A stretch of DNA of 64,000 bases from Ilyobacter_A sp963668015 (GCA_963668015.2 CAXXCR010000007.1:11610-75609); one strand, 5' to 3'. Positions 51,548 to 63,148 are shown, counted from the first letter of the stretch. Notes: generated from the letters alone by a model not told the origin. Translations and numbers: made by a program.

Positions 51548-53433
51548 ATGCACAACTTTGATGTTATAGTAGTCGGAGCAGGACACGCCGGCTGCGAGGC
51601 GGCTCTCGCAAGCGCCAGGATGGGGATGAAAACTGCGATATTCACAATAACTTTGGATAATATAGGTGTTATGTCGTGTAACCCGTCAATAGGTGGACCA
51701 GCAAAAAGCCATCTTGTAAGAGAAATTGATGCAATTGGCGGTGAGATGGGTAAAAATATAGATAAAACTTTTATTCAGATAAGAGTTCTCAATACCAAAA
51801 AAGGTCCGGCTGTACGTTCTCTAAGGGCGCAGGCAGACAAAAAACTTTATCATATGGAAATGAAGAAGACCATTGAAAATACAGAGAACCTTGAGTCTAT
51901 ACAGGGGATGGTAACTGAAATCCTTGTAAAAGATGGTAAGGTAGTCGGTATAAAGACCAAGGTCGGCGTGGAGTACAGGGCTAAAACTGTTGTAATAGCT
52001 ACCGGTACCTTTATGAGGGGCTTGATTCATATAGGTGAGAAGAAATTCAGAGGAGGAAGAATGGGTGAACTCCCTTCTGACGAACTTCCTGAATCACTCG
52101 AGAATATAGGGTTGAAACTAGGCAGATTCAAAACAGGTACTCCGCCTAGAATTGACGCAAGGAGCCTGGATTATTCCAAACTTGAGGAACAACCTGGTGA
52201 AACGGAGCTTCTGCTTAAATTTTCCAACAGCAGTTCAGACGAGGAAATAAGAAATAGAAAGCAGATACCTTGTTATATAACATATACCAATACAGATGTA
52301 CATGATGTAATCCTTAGCAATAGGGAAAGATCTCCTCTTTTCAACGGAAGCATACAAGGGGTAGGACCTAGATACTGTCCGTCAATAGAAGATAAGGTTT
52401 TTAGGTACCAAGACAAGCCGAGACACCATCTGTTTTTGGAAATAGAGGGGTATGACACCAATGAGGTTTATATAAGTGGTTTTTCAAGCAGTCTTCCTGC
52501 AGATGTTCAATACAGTATGATGAATAAGATACCAGGTTTAGAAGATGCCAAGATAATGAGGTATGCTTACGCTATTGAATATGACTATATTCTGCCTGAA
52601 GAGTTGAAATATACTCTTGAAACAAAAAAAATATCCGGACTATTTCTTGCAGGGCAGATAAACGGGACATCTGGATACGAGGAGGCAGCGGCACAGGGCC
52701 TTCTTGCAGGTATAAATGCAGCTCAGAAGATAAAGGGAGAGGAAAGTATCATACTAGACAGGGCAGACTCTTATATAGGTACCCTTGTGGATGACTTGGT
52801 TACCAAGGGGAACAAACGAGCCTTACAGAATGTTTACAGCAAGGTCGGAGTACAGGTTGATACTAAGAGAGGACAATGCAGATCTGAGGCTTTCGCATAT
52901 AGGAAACAAAATAGGACTTCTGTCTGATGAAGAGTATAGTAGAGTTATAAAGAAATCCGAAGATGTATGTGAGATAATAAACAGACTTGCAGAGAGAAAT
53001 ATAGGTAGTTCAAATGAGAGGGTCAACGAGGTTTTAGAAAGAATCGGGGAACCAAAGCTTAAATCAGGAACAACCCTAAAAGAACTGTTGAGAAGACCTA
53101 AAGTTACATATGAAGATATTAAGTATATCTCAGAATTAATAGATGAGTTTGAATTAGGGGATTATAAACAAGATACCGAGTATCAGGTTGAGATCCAGGT
53201 AAAATATGAAGGGTATATAGCAAGGTCGTTGAGAATGATACAAAAACACAAAAGCTTAGAAGAGAGAATTATACCTGAAAACTATGACTATGATGCTATA
53301 AGTGGTATAACAAATGAGGCGAAACAGAAACTAAAAAAAAATCAGACCTGTAAACATAGGTCAAGCTTCGAGAATATCGGGGATAACTCCTGCTGATATA
53401 TCAGTACTTTTGATGTATTTGAAAGGAAAATAG
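51548..53433 (+). pseudogene. mnmG: tRNA uridine 5-carboxymethylaminomethyl modification enzyme MnmG, two frameshifts
   Basis: MnmG (GidA) with MnmE modifies U34 of several tRNAs. FAD-binding VVGAGHAGCEAALASARMG opens the protein and C-terminal conserved blocks are present, but two +1 shifts break the frame: an extra G in GGGG (52807-52810) within LVTKGTNEPYRMFT, and an extra A in a nine-A run (53333-53341) before ...IRPVNIGQASRISGI. Correcting both restores about 627 residues ending LMYLKGK, the normal length. Both lesions lie at homopolymers, so sequencing indels are likelier than loss of this conserved gene. ATG 51548 has TATGGAGG upstream; ATG 51536 overlaps that site. Confidence 0.9.
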
Positions 53434-53446
53434 AAAATAACTCTAT

Positions 53447-53500
53447 AAAACCGTAGGCAATTTGAAAGATGAATGTTTTTACAGGTCCTGCGGTTTTTTT
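53447..53500 (+). terminator. Long-loop terminator after mnmG
   Basis: An 11-bp stem AAAACCGTAGG / CCTGCGGTTTT (one wobble) with a 29-nt loop, followed by further Ts. Confidence 0.55.
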
Positions 53501-53525
53501 ATAAATATGAATTTGGGGTGGTACA

Positions 53526-54230
53526 ATGAAGGAATACTTACTCAACGGATTAGATAAAATTGGGGTAAGCTTAAATGAATCTACAATAGATAAACTTATG
53601 AAATATGCAGAGCTTTTAATTGAAACAAATAAGCACACTAATTTAACAGCCATAAGGGACGCGGAGTCTATGCTGGAGAAGCATTTCTTAGATTCCATAC
53701 TTTTACAGAAACTTATAGAAAAAGACAGTAAAACAGCTATAGATATCGGAACTGGAGCGGGATTTCCAGGGATGGTGCTGGCTATTGTGAACCCAGAAAT
53801 ACATTTTACCTTAATGGACTCTGTGGGGAAGAAAACCAAGTTTTTAGAGATGGTAAAAGAGGACTTATCACTTGAAAATGTAACGGTGGTTAATTCCAGG
53901 GCAGAGGATTATATAAAAGACGCTGAAAAAAGAGAAAGTTTTGATATGGGATTTTGCAGAGGGGTTTCCAGACTTAATATTATTCTGGAGTATATGATAC
54001 CATTTCTGAAAGTAGGGGGATATTTTATGTCCCAAAAATTAGAGTATGAAGGAGAAGTTGAAGAAGCTCAGAATGCTCTGATAGAACTGAAAAGCGAGAT
54101 AGTAAAGATACACCAGTTAAATTTGCCGTTTTGCGGTGATGACAGGGTTGTTGTCGAGATATTGAAGAATGGGGAAACTGATAAAAAATATCCTAGAAGA
54201 GCAGGGGTGCCGACAAAAAAACCACTATAA
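53526..54230 (+). CDS. rsmG: 16S rRNA (guanine527-N7)-methyltransferase RsmG
   Basis: SAM-dependent methyltransferase of 16S rRNA G527, 234 residues, also called GidB. The SAM loop AIDIGTGAGFPGMVLAIVNP and the N-terminal NLTAIRDAESMLEKHFLDS are diagnostic, as is SRAEDYIKD. The gidA-gidB order with mnmG is typical in many bacteria. ATG 53526 follows GGGGTGG. tamB starts 20 bases downstream. Confidence 0.95.
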   Translation: MKEYLLNGLDKIGVSLNESTIDKLMKYAELLIETNKHTNLTAIRDAESMLEKHFLDSILLQKLIEKDSKTAIDIGTGAGFPGMVLAIVNPEIHFTLMDSVGKKTKFLEMVKEDLSLENVTVVNSRAEDYIKDAEKRESFDMGFCRGVSRLNIILEYMIPFLKVGGYFMSQKLEYEGEVEEAQNALIELKSEIVKIHQLNLPFCGDDRVVVEILKNGETDKKYPRRAGVPTKKPL

Positions 54231-54250
54231 ATCTTAGAAGGCCGGGTGTA

Positions 54251-57200
54251 ATGATTATGATGGAATTACTAAAAAAACATCGCAGACTTATAGGTGCAAT
54301 GTTGTTTTTAATTTTCTGTTTTTCGGTCTACGGATTATATGCGAAGGTTAGGGACAACTTTGACAGTATTTTGAAATCTAGCCTGCAGAAATATGTTGGC
54401 GTAAAGGTTGATTATTCAGATGTAAATTTCAAAGAAAAAGGCCTCATAGAGGTTTCTGATTTTATAATGAATGGTGAAGTTGATCCAGCAAGGGAGAAAC
54501 TAGAGCCCATAGTGAGTTCTGATAAACTTTTTATAGAGTATAGTTTTTGGGGCTTTTAAACGGTAAAATAATAAAAGAGATAAGTGCGGAAAATCCATTA
54601 ATATATGTTACCTTAGACAAAAACTGGAAAGTTAATTTTGTGAAGCTTTTTTCAAAGGAACAGAGTGGCCTCAGAGTAAAAAAACAAAAAAAATCTTCCG
54701 ACGGCATCAATGTTCCAATTGGTTTGATAAGTGTGAAGGATGCTCGTCTTGTATACCAAGATTTTCATTTTGAAAGGCCGATAAGAAAAGATCTAACTGA
54801 TGTAAATGGCTATGTTAGTTTTGAGGATTCAGGTATAAGTTTAAAATTTTCAGGAAACGACAATGGCGGGGTATATGAATATTCTTTTGAAAAAAAAGAC
54901 GAGTACTCTATGAATGTGAAGCTGAAAAATGTAGAAATAGATGATGTGCTTATGCAGTATTCTTTTAGTAGCAAATATGTCGAGTACAGCGAGGGTAGAG
55001 CGGATATAGATATAGATATAAGTCCAGGTGATTATACAGGGTATGCAAATCTCAGGAATGGGGTAGCACGGTATAAGGGCTTAGAAGATGATTTTCATTC
55101 TGTAAATGCCGAGATTTTACTTGAGGGGAGAAACATTCAGATATCTTCTACTATGAAAATAGAAGATAAACAGCTTGAATTTTTCTGGACAAAAAAAACA
55201 AAAAGTATGTTTTGGGCTTAAAATCAAAAGATTTAAATTATAAAGAACTTTTAAAATATAAATTGATAAGGGATATCGGTTTAAATTATGATGGGGATGC
55301 GTATATAGAAAACATCGATGCAAAGTTTTATATAGAAAATGGGGAAATCTCCATAGGAACTTATTTTGAACTAGAAGACCTGCAGCTAGGAGATTTTTAT
55401 TTAAGTAAAATAAATGGGAATTTAAGATATGCTGAGAAGGTATTCGCTTTGGAGAAACTTAAATTTAACTTTCAGCACGATAAGTTTAAAGAAGCTTTTA
55501 GTGGAGCTGAGATGGAACTGGATGCTGTAGCCAAAGACGGTAAATGGGATATAGAGTATAGGGCTGGTGAGCTGAAGTCTCGTAGCAATCTAGGGAATAT
55601 CAGCGGAAATATAAAGTATGATATGGATTCTAAGACAGCTGATTTTACTGCCAATTCTGCAATAATAGACTTGCTGGGAAACCTTGATTTTAAAGAAAAG
55701 GAATTGCAGGTAAAAAGTAAAAAAATAGAGGCTTTTAATATCTTTTACAGGGGTAAATATAAAGTCGACGGGGAACTCGAAGTAGTATACAACTACGGAA
55801 ATGCAAAGTTAAAAAAGGCTTTTGGAAATCTTGTTGTTCAAAATAAATATTTTGATCAATTGGTTTTAAAGTTTTCTGCAAATGATAATGTACTTCTTTT
55901 AAATGAATTTTCTGCAAAAAAAGACGGTTGTAACATAGAGGCCACAGGAATTGCAAAACTAGATGACTGGACTTATAAAGTGAACTTTGATAAGTTGGAA
56001 TTTGATATTGGAAAGCTGGTTAAAACTGAAGTAGAAGGTAAATTTACCTCAAAAGCACTTTTAAAAGGTAAAGGCAATAAGCTTGAAGCCTATGTAGATG
56101 CTCAGAGTGAAGCCGGGAAATATTATTTGAAATATGAGAATTTGCAGACAAAGATGTTTATAAACTATGATAAAAAACTAAGAGTTTATGGCGATACTCA
56201 TATAGGATCTTTAGGCTATAACGGCGAAAAAATATACGACCTTTTAGTAAAAAGTTCCTTTGAAAACAACGAGCTTCATTTCAAGGAAATCTCTAACAAT
56301 CTTTTGACAATGACTGGTTACTATAATATAATAGAGAGGAATATCGATTTAAAATACGGAGTAAAAAATTTCTATTTGGAAAAAATTCATGCCCTGAAAG
56401 AAAAAGGGTTTGAAGGGGTAGCAAGTGACATACAGGGGAATTTGTCCGGGGATATATCCAATCCTATATTTACTGCAGATATAAAAAATCTTAAACTTAA
56501 GTACAAGGAGTTTGAAGAGGTCCAGGTTGACGGACAACTTGATTACAAAAACGGATTAATAAATTTAAATGAACTTTATTTAGATAAAAATATGCTTAAT
56601 GGTCAACTGAATTTAAGAAAATCAGAATTTGATTTGAAGTTGAATATTTTTGAAAACAAGGTTCCCGCTTACTATAACGATAAAAACTTCAGATACAGAG
56701 TTATAGGAGAGCTGAATACTTGGGGGAATTTTAAAAATATCAAAGCTGCTTCAGATTTGATTTTGGACAACGTGTATTACAGAGGAAGACAGGTTCCCGA
56801 TGTAAAAATTAAGTTGACTTACAACGGAGGGAATTTGGATAAATTACTCATGAGCGGTGTTTTAAATTTCCAAGAGATATCCTTGCTGGATAAGAATACA
56901 GAAAGTCTGCTAAGTGCCCAGGGATATATAAACTTTGAAGATGAAAACCTTAAAATGAGTGTAGAAAATGAAAAACTTGATTTTTCTAAGTTGTCTCATT
57001 TATTTCAAAGTGAGATCGCCCAAGGTAAACTCGGGATAAATGTGGAATTAGAAGGAAAATTCAAAGAGCTGGATTATAAGGCTGAATTTAAAAGTGAAGA
57101 CCTGAAAATATCTGGATTTGATATAGAGAATATAGATGCCGATATAGTTGGGGATTCAAATAAATTTCAGATAAACAGGATGAATATCGATTATGAGGGG

Positions 57201-58751
57201 AACAATTTAAATCTTACAGGTGGAATGGTATACGAACCATTTGAGTATGAGTTTAAAGTGAAGTCAGAAGAAATTGATCTTAATTTCTTAAATATATTTC
57301 TCTATCAGAAACAGATATCAGACCTCCAAGGTATGGCTAATATGGATATGTACCTAAGTAACCTCGGAAAAAAAGAAGGGAAATTCAGTGTAGATAATCT
57401 GAGCTTTAACATGGAAAACAGAGGGCTTTATTTTAAAGATATATCAACAGATGTAGTTTTAGATAGTGAGCAGATACAGATTTCAAAATTTGATGGGATT
57501 GTAAACAGCGGTAAAATAGATTTGGATGGTTACCTAAAACTTCCAGAGATATCCTTAAAGAATTTGGAAGAGAAAGAAATAGAGTTAAAAGATTATTATC
57601 TGAATTTAAAGCTGGATAATGTCTCTTATCAATACTTAAAAGTCATCAAGTTATTTTTAAGCTCAGATCTGAAGCTAAGAAAAAATGCGGTAACTGGTGA
57701 CATTGTTGTACAGAAAGGTGAAATACTGGGAATACCTGTTTTTAAATCGAAAGAAACAAAAGAACCCCAAAAAGAATCTAAACTCGGCTTTTTAAAAGAG
57801 TTTTTCAAAAAGGATGTATTTAACTTCAGAAGGGATTCTGAAACAGGTTTGACTATGCTTGAAGTCGAAAAAGAGGATCAGAACGGCTTTAAAGCTGATG
57901 TAGATTTTAAGATAGCAGACCCGATAAAACTTAGAATAGATAAAATGACTCTAATAGAGGACTTTGAAGCTAACATAGAAGGTGGAGGTAAATTAAAATA
58001 CAGGGATAATAAATTCAACTTTTTAGGCAGGCTTTCAACTGAAGATGGAGTCATAACATTCAATAAAAACTTATTTGAAATACAAAGCGGCCTTGTTGTA
58101 TTTAGTGATGCAACTGATTATTTTCCAGATGTAAATCCCACTATATCTGTAGTTGCAAGGTCTGAGATAGCAAATGAAGATGTTTACGTAAATATAAATG
58201 GTGAATATGATAACTTAGACTTACAGTTAAGTTCTAGTTCAGGGCTTTCACAAGAAGACATAGGATCCCTACTACTATTTCACAATACCCTGGATGAATC
58301 ATCCAGTAATGCTGTGGTCAAAGATATTTTAGACAAGCAGATAAGTGATCAGATATTTACACCTATATCAAGTGAACTGGAAAGGATATTCGGTATAGAA
58401 AAAATAAAGATTTCATCGGATATTGTGGCTTACCAGTATCAGGAAGGGCAGTATGTAGATGCAGAATCTCTTAGATTAGGAGCAGCTATAGAACTGCAGA
58501 ATCCGCTTTATAAGGATGTAATAAATTGGAATGCAAAGGCAAGCCTGTCGGATACTCAAAACACAGACACCATAGATACCTACGATCTATGGTTAGACTA
58601 TAAAATAAAGGAAAACATATCGTGGGGGATAGGTGCCCAAAAACTGTCTTCTGACCTTTCAGGAGAGAGGGAGGATCAGCTTAATTACCACATAGATTTA
58701 AACTTTAAGAAAAGGCTGGACTCAATATTTGACATATTTAAATTCAAGTAG
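54251..58751 (+). pseudogene. tamB: TamB-like translocation and assembly module protein, two frameshifts
   Basis: Very large inner-membrane-anchored periplasmic bridge protein (AsmA/TamB superfamily) thought to move lipids or proteins toward the outer membrane. An N-terminal helix (IGAMLFLIFCFSVYGLY) precedes long beta-taco repeats and a C-terminal DUF490 region (VVARSEIANEDVYVNINGEYD). Two -1 shifts break the frame: one missing G in a G4 run at 54549-54552 (restoring EYSFWGLLNGKI) and one missing A in an A8 run at 55191-55198. Restored length is about 1,500 residues. The regular frame between lesions and homopolymer sites point to base-calling errors. Directly upstream of bamA, as expected for envelope assembly. 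Confidence 0.85.
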
Positions 58752-58773
58752 CAGATGGAGGGAAGATTTGCAG

Positions 58774-60789
58774 ATGAAAAAGTATATTGTATGTTTTATG
58801 TTATTTTTAATGAGTGTTGCTTCATTTTCACAAGATAATGAAAGTGTGAAAATAACTGACATTCAAGTGTTAAACAACCAAGAGATACCTGTTGAAGTTA
58901 TCTTAAATGACATGGAATCAAAAAAAGGTGACGAATATAGCACATCTAAAATGTTGCAGGACTACTTTAATCTTAAGAAAAGAGCGTATATAAAGGACCT
59001 GTCAATATACCCTAAGCTGTATGATGCAGGTATAAGACTTGTCGTAGAACTCAGTGAGGATGAGAATGCAAAAGATATGCTAAGGGAGCAGGGAATACTT
59101 CCGTTGTCCGAGCAGGAAACAATTGATAAGTCTCTTGTAATAAAAAGTGTTGAGATTAGTGGAAACACAAATATTTCCACTGATGAAATACTATCTCAAA
59201 TACCAGTAAAAGTTGGAGCATATTTTTCAAGAACAAGCATATTGGATAGTCAGAAGAAAATACTTCAAATGGGTTATTTTAGGGATGCCAGCCCGGAAGT
59301 GTTGAAGTATGATGATGGAATATACGTTAAGTACAACGTTTTGGAAAATCAAAAAATAACAGGTGTTAAGATAAAGGGGAATACTCTTTTCACAGTAGAA
59401 GAACTTTTAGAGGTAATAAACACAAAATCGGGAGAGATATATAACATAAATACTCTTAGGGAGGATAAGGATAGGATACTTAGCAAGTACCATGAAGCAG
59501 GATACACGCTTGCAAATCTTTCCAACCTCAGGCTGACCCCAAATATGGAATTGGAGATAACAATTTCAGAGGGAGTAATAAAGGAAATAATATATAAAAA
59601 AATGATAAAGAAGGAGAGCGGAGAAAGAAGAGCTCCTGAAAAATCATCTCTCAAAACTCAAAAATTTGTTATAGATCGTGAGATAAAGGTAAAAGAAGGA
59701 GAAGTGTTCAATAGAGATGAACTTCAAAATTCCCTTAGAAACCTGTTTAGAATAGGTCTATTTAAAAATATAAAGTATGAGTTTAAATCTATTCCTGATG
59801 ACCCTAACAGCAAGATATTGGTGATACTGTTTGATGAAAACAGGACTGGATCGATAAATGGAGCAATATCATACGGATCTGCTGTTGGACTTGTTGGAAC
59901 ACTTGCACTGCAAGATACAAACTACAAAGGAAAAGGGCAGACAGTGAAGTTGTCTTATGAAGCTACTTCAGAAGACAGGATAAGATATGAACTTAGTTTC
60001 TCAGACCCTTGGATTAAAGATACGGATAGAATCTCATGGGGATGGGGGCTTTATAGAACAGAATACGAAGATGATGACAGTGACATAGCCAATGAGATAA
60101 AGAAGTTGGGGATAAAAGCATCTGTTGGTAAAGGACTTACTGAAAATGTAAGGGTAAAACTGGGGACTAAGTTTGAAAGTGTAGAAGAGTTTGACAGTGA
60201 TGACAGTCTCAGCGACGACTATGAGGTTATCAGTATATATCCATCTATAATATACGATACCAGAGACAGTATCTTTAACCCTAGTGAAGGTGAATATGCA
60301 AGATATACTGTTGAGGCAGGTAAGGTTTTAGACAGCAGTGATTACTACAATACAGAACTTGAGCTGAGAAAATACCATAGAGGTATGTTTGACGATAACA
60401 TAATGGCTTACAGAGTAGTGGGAGGAATAGCAACAGACAGTACAAAAGATTCCCAAAAATTCAGAGTGGGAGGGGCAAACTCACTAAGAGGTTATAGTTA
60501 CGGTGAATTCAGAGGTATTCAAGAGCTGTATGGAAACATAGAAAATAGAACCAAACTAAATGACATGGCCCAGTTCGTACTTTTCTACGATTTTGGTAGA
60601 GCTTGGGATGATAACGGAGAGCTGGAAAAATACAACGAAGATTTCCCAGACGACATCAAGCAGTCATGGGGGATAGGTCTTAGAATGAACACGCCGTTAG
60701 GACCGCTTAGATTTGACTACGGGTGGCCACTGGGGGACTCAGAAGAAACAGGAGGACAGTTCTACTTTAACATAGGACAAACATTCTAA
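58774..60789 (+). CDS. bamA: Outer membrane assembly factor BamA
   Basis: Omp85-family beta-barrel insertase, about 671 residues. A signal peptide (KKYIVCFMLFLMSVASFS) is followed by POTRA domains (about 30-350; IKSVEISGNTNISTDEIL, VKIKGNTLFTVEELLEV) and a C-terminal 16-strand barrel with the RGYSYGEFRG motif of loop 6 and the terminal aromatic (FNIGQTF). ATG 58774 gives the signal peptide; TTG 58768 with GGAGGG close by is an alternative. It lies between tamB and skp, an outer membrane assembly operon. Confidence 0.94.
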   Translation: MKKYIVCFMLFLMSVASFSQDNESVKITDIQVLNNQEIPVEVILNDMESKKGDEYSTSKMLQDYFNLKKRAYIKDLSIYPKLYDAGIRLVVELSEDENAKDMLREQGILPLSEQETIDKSLVIKSVEISGNTNISTDEILSQIPVKVGAYFSRTSILDSQKKILQMGYFRDASPEVLKYDDGIYVKYNVLENQKITGVKIKGNTLFTVEELLEVINTKSGEIYNINTLREDKDRILSKYHEAGYTLANLSNLRLTPNMELEITISEGVIKEIIYKKMIKKESGERRAPEKSSLKTQKFVIDREIKVKEGEVFNRDELQNSLRNLFRIGLFKNIKYEFKSIPDDPNSKILVILFDENRTGSINGAISYGSAVGLVGTLALQDTNYKGKGQTVKLSYEATSEDRIRYELSFSDPWIKDTDRISWGWGLYRTEYEDDDSDIANEIKKLGIKASVGKGLTENVRVKLGTKFESVEEFDSDDSLSDDYEVISIYPSIIYDTRDSIFNPSEGEYARYTVEAGKVLDSSDYYNTELELRKYHRGMFDDNIMAYRVVGGIATDSTKDSQKFRVGGANSLRGYSYGEFRGIQELYGNIENRTKLNDMAQFVLFYDFGRAWDDNGELEKYNEDFPDDIKQSWGIGLRMNTPLGPLRFDYGWPLGDSEETGGQFYFNIGQTF

Positions 60790-60852
60790 AATTCAAAAAA
60801 TTAATTTAAAATACTGTACATCAAGATGAAGCGAGTTTTTAAGGAGGAAGTA

Positions 60853-61362
60853 ATGAAGAAAATTTTAGTTTTTGTACTTTTATTGTCGGTATCGGTATTT
60901 TCGTTTTCAGCCAAAATAGCAGTTGTTAACTCTCAAAAAATAATGGCAGAATATTCTGCAACTAAAACTGCCACTAAATTTTTAAGTGAAGAAAAAAATA
61001 AGCTGCAAAAAGATATAGACGCAAAAAGCAAGGAGCTTGAAAAATTATTCAACGATCTAAAGACAAAAGGGGATAAAAGAACAAAGGCAGACGAGGAAAA
61101 ATATTTAAAACAGAAAACTGACTTTGGAATATATTATCAGGCACAGCAAAATAAGCTGGAGAAATTAAAGTACCAGGAGTACTCAAAAATACAGAGTGCA
61201 ATTGATATGGCAATAAAGCAGGTTGCCAAAAAAGAGAAGTATGACTATGTTGTAGAAGGCAAGGCCGTAAGAGTCGGAGGAGAAAACTTGAGCGGACTTG
61301 GAGACGACATCAATAAAAAAGTATTAAAGTTTTTAGAAAAATCAGAAAAGATAGAACTATAA
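60853..61362 (+). CDS. skp: Periplasmic chaperone Skp/OmpH
   Basis: A 169-residue periplasmic holdase that keeps outer-membrane proteins soluble on the way to BamA. Signal peptide MKKILVFVLLLSVSVFSFS with cleavage before AKIAVVNSQKIMAEY, then long helical arms (KDIDAKSKELEKLFNDLK) and a short C-terminal strand. ATG 60853 has AAGGAGG six bases upstream; a longer upstream reading lacks a signal peptide. Placement between bamA and lpxD matches many Gram-negative genomes. Confidence 0.93.
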   Translation: MKKILVFVLLLSVSVFSFSAKIAVVNSQKIMAEYSATKTATKFLSEEKNKLQKDIDAKSKELEKLFNDLKTKGDKRTKADEEKYLKQKTDFGIYYQAQQNKLEKLKYQEYSKIQSAIDMAIKQVAKKEKYDYVVEGKAVRVGGENLSGLGDDINKKVLKFLEKSEKIEL

Positions 61363-61383
61363 TAAACTAATCGGAGGATAGCT

Positions 61384-62400
61384 ATGAAGTATAAAATTTC
61401 AGAGATAGCTTATCTTCTAGGTGGTGAAATAGAGGGGGACAAAGACCTTGAGTTTAGCGGTCTTGCTCCCTTTTTTCAAGCCCAAGAAGACGAGCTTACA
61501 TTTGCAGCAGATGAAAAATTTTTAAAGCAGATAATGGACACAAAGGCAGCTGCAGTGGTGGTTCCGCCACTTGAAAATTTACCAAGCGGGAAAACGTATA
61601 TAAAAGTTACAGGAAACCCCAGGGAACTTATGCCTATAATGCTTTCATATTTTAAGCCCAAGCTAAAAAAGTATGAAAAAGCAGTGGAAGACAGTGCCGG
61701 ATTGGGAGAAAATATAGAGGTAGGGCCTAATTGTTATATAGGGCATGACGTGGAAATAGGAGACGGATGTACAATACATCCAAATGTTACAATAAGCCAG
61801 GGCGTAAAAATAGGTAAAAACTGCACAATATACTCCAATGTATCTATAAGAGAGTTTTGCGAACTAGGTGATAACTGCATAATACAGCCTGGTGCGGTTA
61901 TAGGTTCTGATGGCTTCGGGTTTGTAAAAGTCAACGGGAACAACACAAAGATAGATCAGATAGGTAGAGTAATCATAGGCAACAATGTAGAAGTTGGCGC
62001 CAACACCACAATTGACAGAGGAGCAATAGGGAATACAATAATAAAAGATTACACCAAGTTCGACAACCTTGTACATGTAGGACACAATGATATAATAGGG
62101 GAAAACTGTCTTATGGTTGCCCAGGTTGGTATATCAGGAAGTACTGAAATAGGGGACAACGTGACTCTAGCAGGTCAGGTTGGCGTATCTGGACATCTAA
62201 AAATAGGGGATAATGTAACAATAGGTCCAAAATCAGGTGTAACGAACGATGTAAAGTCAAACTCTTTTGTATCAGGTTATCCTTTAATCGATCACAAAGA
62301 AAACCTAAAAGTTATGATATCTTTGAAGAAATTACCAGAACTGGTTAAAAAGATGAAAATATTTGAAAGAAAATTAAATAATCTTGAAAATGAAGAGTAG
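61384..62400 (+). CDS. lpxD: UDP-3-O-acylglucosamine N-acyltransferase LpxD
   Basis: Third enzyme of lipid A synthesis, adding an N-linked hydroxyacyl chain to UDP-3-O-acyl-GlcN. About 338 residues: an N-terminal uridine-binding domain (EISEIAYLLGGEIEGD), a left-handed beta-helix of hexapeptide repeats (about 100-310), and a C-terminal helix. The catalytic His is H234 in HVGHNDIIGEN, with HVG before it. This shows that the organism makes lipid A and hence an LPS outer membrane. GGAGG lies before the ATG. Confidence 0.95.
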   Translation: MKYKISEIAYLLGGEIEGDKDLEFSGLAPFFQAQEDELTFAADEKFLKQIMDTKAAAVVVPPLENLPSGKTYIKVTGNPRELMPIMLSYFKPKLKKYEKAVEDSAGLGENIEVGPNCYIGHDVEIGDGCTIHPNVTISQGVKIGKNCTIYSNVSIREFCELGDNCIIQPGAVIGSDGFGFVKVNGNNTKIDQIGRVIIGNNVEVGANTTIDRGAIGNTIIKDYTKFDNLVHVGHNDIIGENCLMVAQVGISGSTEIGDNVTLAGQVGVSGHLKIGDNVTIGPKSGVTNDVKSNSFVSGYPLIDHKENLKVMISLKKLPELVKKMKIFERKLNNLENEE

Positions 62401-62401
62401 A

Positions 62402-62430
62402 CCGCTAAAATATTAGCGGCCTTTTCTTTT
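62402..62430 (+). terminator. Terminator after lpxD
   Basis: Perfect 7-bp stem CCGCTAA / TTAGCGG with loop AATA, then CCTTTTCTTTT. Confidence 0.8.
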
Positions 62431-62457
62431 GACAAAATTGTGGCTTCAAAGTATAAT
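62429..62457 (+). promoter_or_regulatory. Promoter of the methyltransferase gene
   Basis: Consensus -35 TTGACA (62429-62434), 17-bp spacer, consensus -10 TATAAT (62452-62457), overlapping the tail of the lpxD terminator. Confidence 0.8.
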
Positions 62458-62491
62458 ATAGGTCATGGATTTTAAATAGGAGTGATAGGAA

Positions 62492-63148
62492 ATGATTTGC
62501 AATATATGCGGTGAAAAGGTGGGAAATGGGATAAATGTAAGCAATAGAAGATGGGAAAAACTTTATCACCACTGTGAAAACTGTGACTTTATATTTATAG
62601 ATGAAAAACACATCTTATGCTCAAGTGAAGAGCTTGAAAGGTATAAAACTCACAACAACAATGTAGGAGACCCGGTGTATGAGGCCTACTTTGAAAAGTT
62701 TATATCTTATGCATTTGATGGAGTGGAAAATGTAGAAAAGATTCTAGACTACGGTTCGGGACCGGAGCCTGTACTGGCGAATGTTCTGCAAAAAAAGGGG
62801 TATATGGTAGATATATACGACAAGTATTTTGCAGATGAAAATATTTACCAAAATAAAAAATATGACCTGATTGTTTCCACAGAGGTATTTGAGCATATAT
62901 GGGACCCGATGCCGGTTTTAGAAGACTTGGGAAAAACAATAGATAAAGAAGGCTATCTGGTTCTGATGACTAATTTTCACACTTCGAGAAAGAATGATTT
63001 CGGCAACTGGTGGTACATTCAGGACCCAACCCATATATCATTTTACAGCCCTAAGACATTTGCATATATAGCTGAAAGATTGGGTTTTAATATTGTCAAA
63101 CACAACGAAAAAAATATAATTGTATTTAGAAAAAAGGAGATGATATGA
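62492..63148 (+). CDS. Class I SAM-dependent methyltransferase with zinc-ribbon N-terminus
   Basis: A 218-residue methyltransferase. The N-terminus has CNICGEKV...HHCENCDFIF, a four-cysteine zinc ribbon, followed by a Rossmann fold with the SAM loop ILDYGSGPEPVLANVL (near 92) and acidic STEVFEHIWDP. Members with this ribbon act on varied small molecules or proteins; substrate unknown. It follows its own strong promoter and overlaps the downstream glucosaminidase start (ATGA). Confidence 0.8.
   Translation: MICNICGEKVGNGINVSNRRWEKLYHHCENCDFIFIDEKHILCSSEELERYKTHNNNVGDPVYEAYFEKFISYAFDGVENVEKILDYGSGPEPVLANVLQKKGYMVDIYDKYFADENIYQNKKYDLIVSTEVFEHIWDPMPVLEDLGKTIDKEGYLVLMTNFHTSRKNDFGNWWYIQDPTHISFYSPKTFAYIAERLGFNIVKHNEKNIIVFRKKEMI

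Noticed and set aside
51548..53433. mnmG as three separate small genes
   Set aside because: Conserved family sequence continues across both shifts and returns to the expected full length after two single-base corrections.
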